Below, one piece after another: positions 63,633-64,000 of a stretch of 64,000 nucleotides of DNA. The position numbers and the translations under genes are program-made. The stretch spans positions 108,000 through 171,999 of the forward strand of contig JAEUTI010000051.1 of NCBI GenBank assembly GCA_016788065.1, in the 5' to 3' direction. Each line of letters opens with the position of its first letter. Positions within the stretch are counted from its first letter, which is position 1. The notes beneath the pieces are model-generated. The model saw nothing but the letters and a program-made list of their open reading frames with translations, had not been told where the DNA came from and did not search any database. The DNA is from Bacteroidia bacterium. Lineage in GTDB: Bacteria; Bacteroidota; Bacteroidia; AKYH767-A; OLB10.

Positions 63633-64000
63633 ATGACATCAACTGCTACAAGTCTTATAAAATCTGAAGCAAAACGACTTGGATTCTCACACACGGGAAT
63701 TTCTTCCGCTTGTTTTTTGGAACAGGAAGCGCCTCGGCTGGAACAATGGCTTAAGAACAACATGCATGGCAAGATGTCGTACATGGAAAGAAATTTTGAT
63801 AAGCGTCTTGATCCTCGTTTACTTGTTGATGGTGCTAAATCCGTTGTTTCCTTTATTCTAAATTATTTTCCGGAAGCAACTCAAAATGATCCCGAAGCAC
63901 CGAAGATATCGCGTTATGCCTATGGGAAAGATTACCATTTGGTGATCAAGGAAAAATTATTTCAGCTACTAAATTTCATTCGCGAAAATATTGGAGAAGT
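63633..64000 (+). CDS. queG: Epoxyqueuosine reductase QueG, 5' part
   Basis: From ATG 63633 to the window edge, 122 complete codons are visible. The start [18 protein letters not shown], then [31 protein letters not shown] and [11 protein letters not shown] match the N-terminal domain of QueG, the cobalamin- and iron-sulfur-dependent enzyme that makes queuosine in tRNA anticodons. The Fe-S and cobalamin motifs would follow outside. Placement after ruvB is common in Bacteroidota. Confidence 0.92.
   Translation, partial: MTSTATSLIKSEAKRLGFSHTGISSACFLEQEAPRLEQWLKNNMHGKMSYMERNFDKRLDPRLLVDGAKSVVSFILNYFPEATQNDPEAPKISRYAYGKDYHLVIKEKLFQLLNFIRENIGE

Overview
This window looks like a chromosome segment of a free-living member of the Bacteroidota, possibly of the Chitinophagales/Saprospirales/Sphingobacteriales kind; I cannot place it further. 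The reasons are: ten or so large secreted proteins ending in type IX secretion (T9SS) type A sorting domains (YPNP motif, then a C-terminal strand domain); promoter elements of the Bacteroidota form TAnnTTTG; low G+C by eye; and family choices typical of the phylum (7TMR-DISM histidine kinase, GloVer repeats, Omp28-like and M43 secreted proteins, DUF6132, a RuvB/QueG pair). No phage, integrase, transposase or CRISPR array was seen.

Layout. 1-3818 (-): a large, truncated, secreted FG-GAP/vanadium haloperoxidase-like fusion. 4076-9587 (-): a methyltransferase and a sulfur/persulfide cluster with two thioredoxin domains, five rhodanese domains, OsmC, small cysteine-bearing membrane proteins, a PH-like protein and a persulfide dioxygenase-rhodanese fusion. 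The two main promoters of that cluster share a 16-bp upstream element set exactly 23 nt from an identical TAATTTTGTG -7 region, so they are probably co-regulated. 9774-18177 (-): a sensor kinase, then four closely spaced genes: metallophosphatase, a 1144-aa GMC oxidoreductase/alpha-beta hydrolase fusion, a START-like protein and a lipoprotein with an extra membrane helix. 18491-26417: a Gre-like factor, a pentapeptide protein, a lactonase-like propeller, a sugar dehydrogenase, an S74 tail-fibre-like protein and a T9SS protein. 26740-34196 (+): a seven-gene glycan operon (two epimerases, AsnB, methyltransferase, glycosyltransferase, polysaccharide deacetylase, LpxD-like acyltransferase). 34630-50768: mostly T9SS cargo, including a tandem pair of M43 metalloproteases, an Omp28-like protein, a broken paralogue fragment beside its intact copy, and a GloVer protein, with one tRNA (CAU). 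50869-55559: a stress-type cluster (eRF1-like/baeRF-like protein, FAD-Rieske oxidoreductase, DUF3606, CinA-like, SDR, proline-rich peptide). 55865-64000: a second sugar-dehydrogenase-like T9SS protein, a YihX-like phosphatase, another T9SS protein, methylmalonyl-CoA epimerase, rhomboid protease, WD40 protein, RuvB and the start of QueG.

The most unexpected content is at the right end: four short tandem-repeat arrays (7, 25-27, 12 and 7 bp periods) lie between 57683 and 63602. Two of them supply the stop codon of the neighbouring gene, and one begins just where a predicted promoter would start transcription. The other points worth testing are the shared sulfur promoter, a promoter followed by a terminator-like hairpin in the leader of a protease gene, and the GMC/hydrolase operon.
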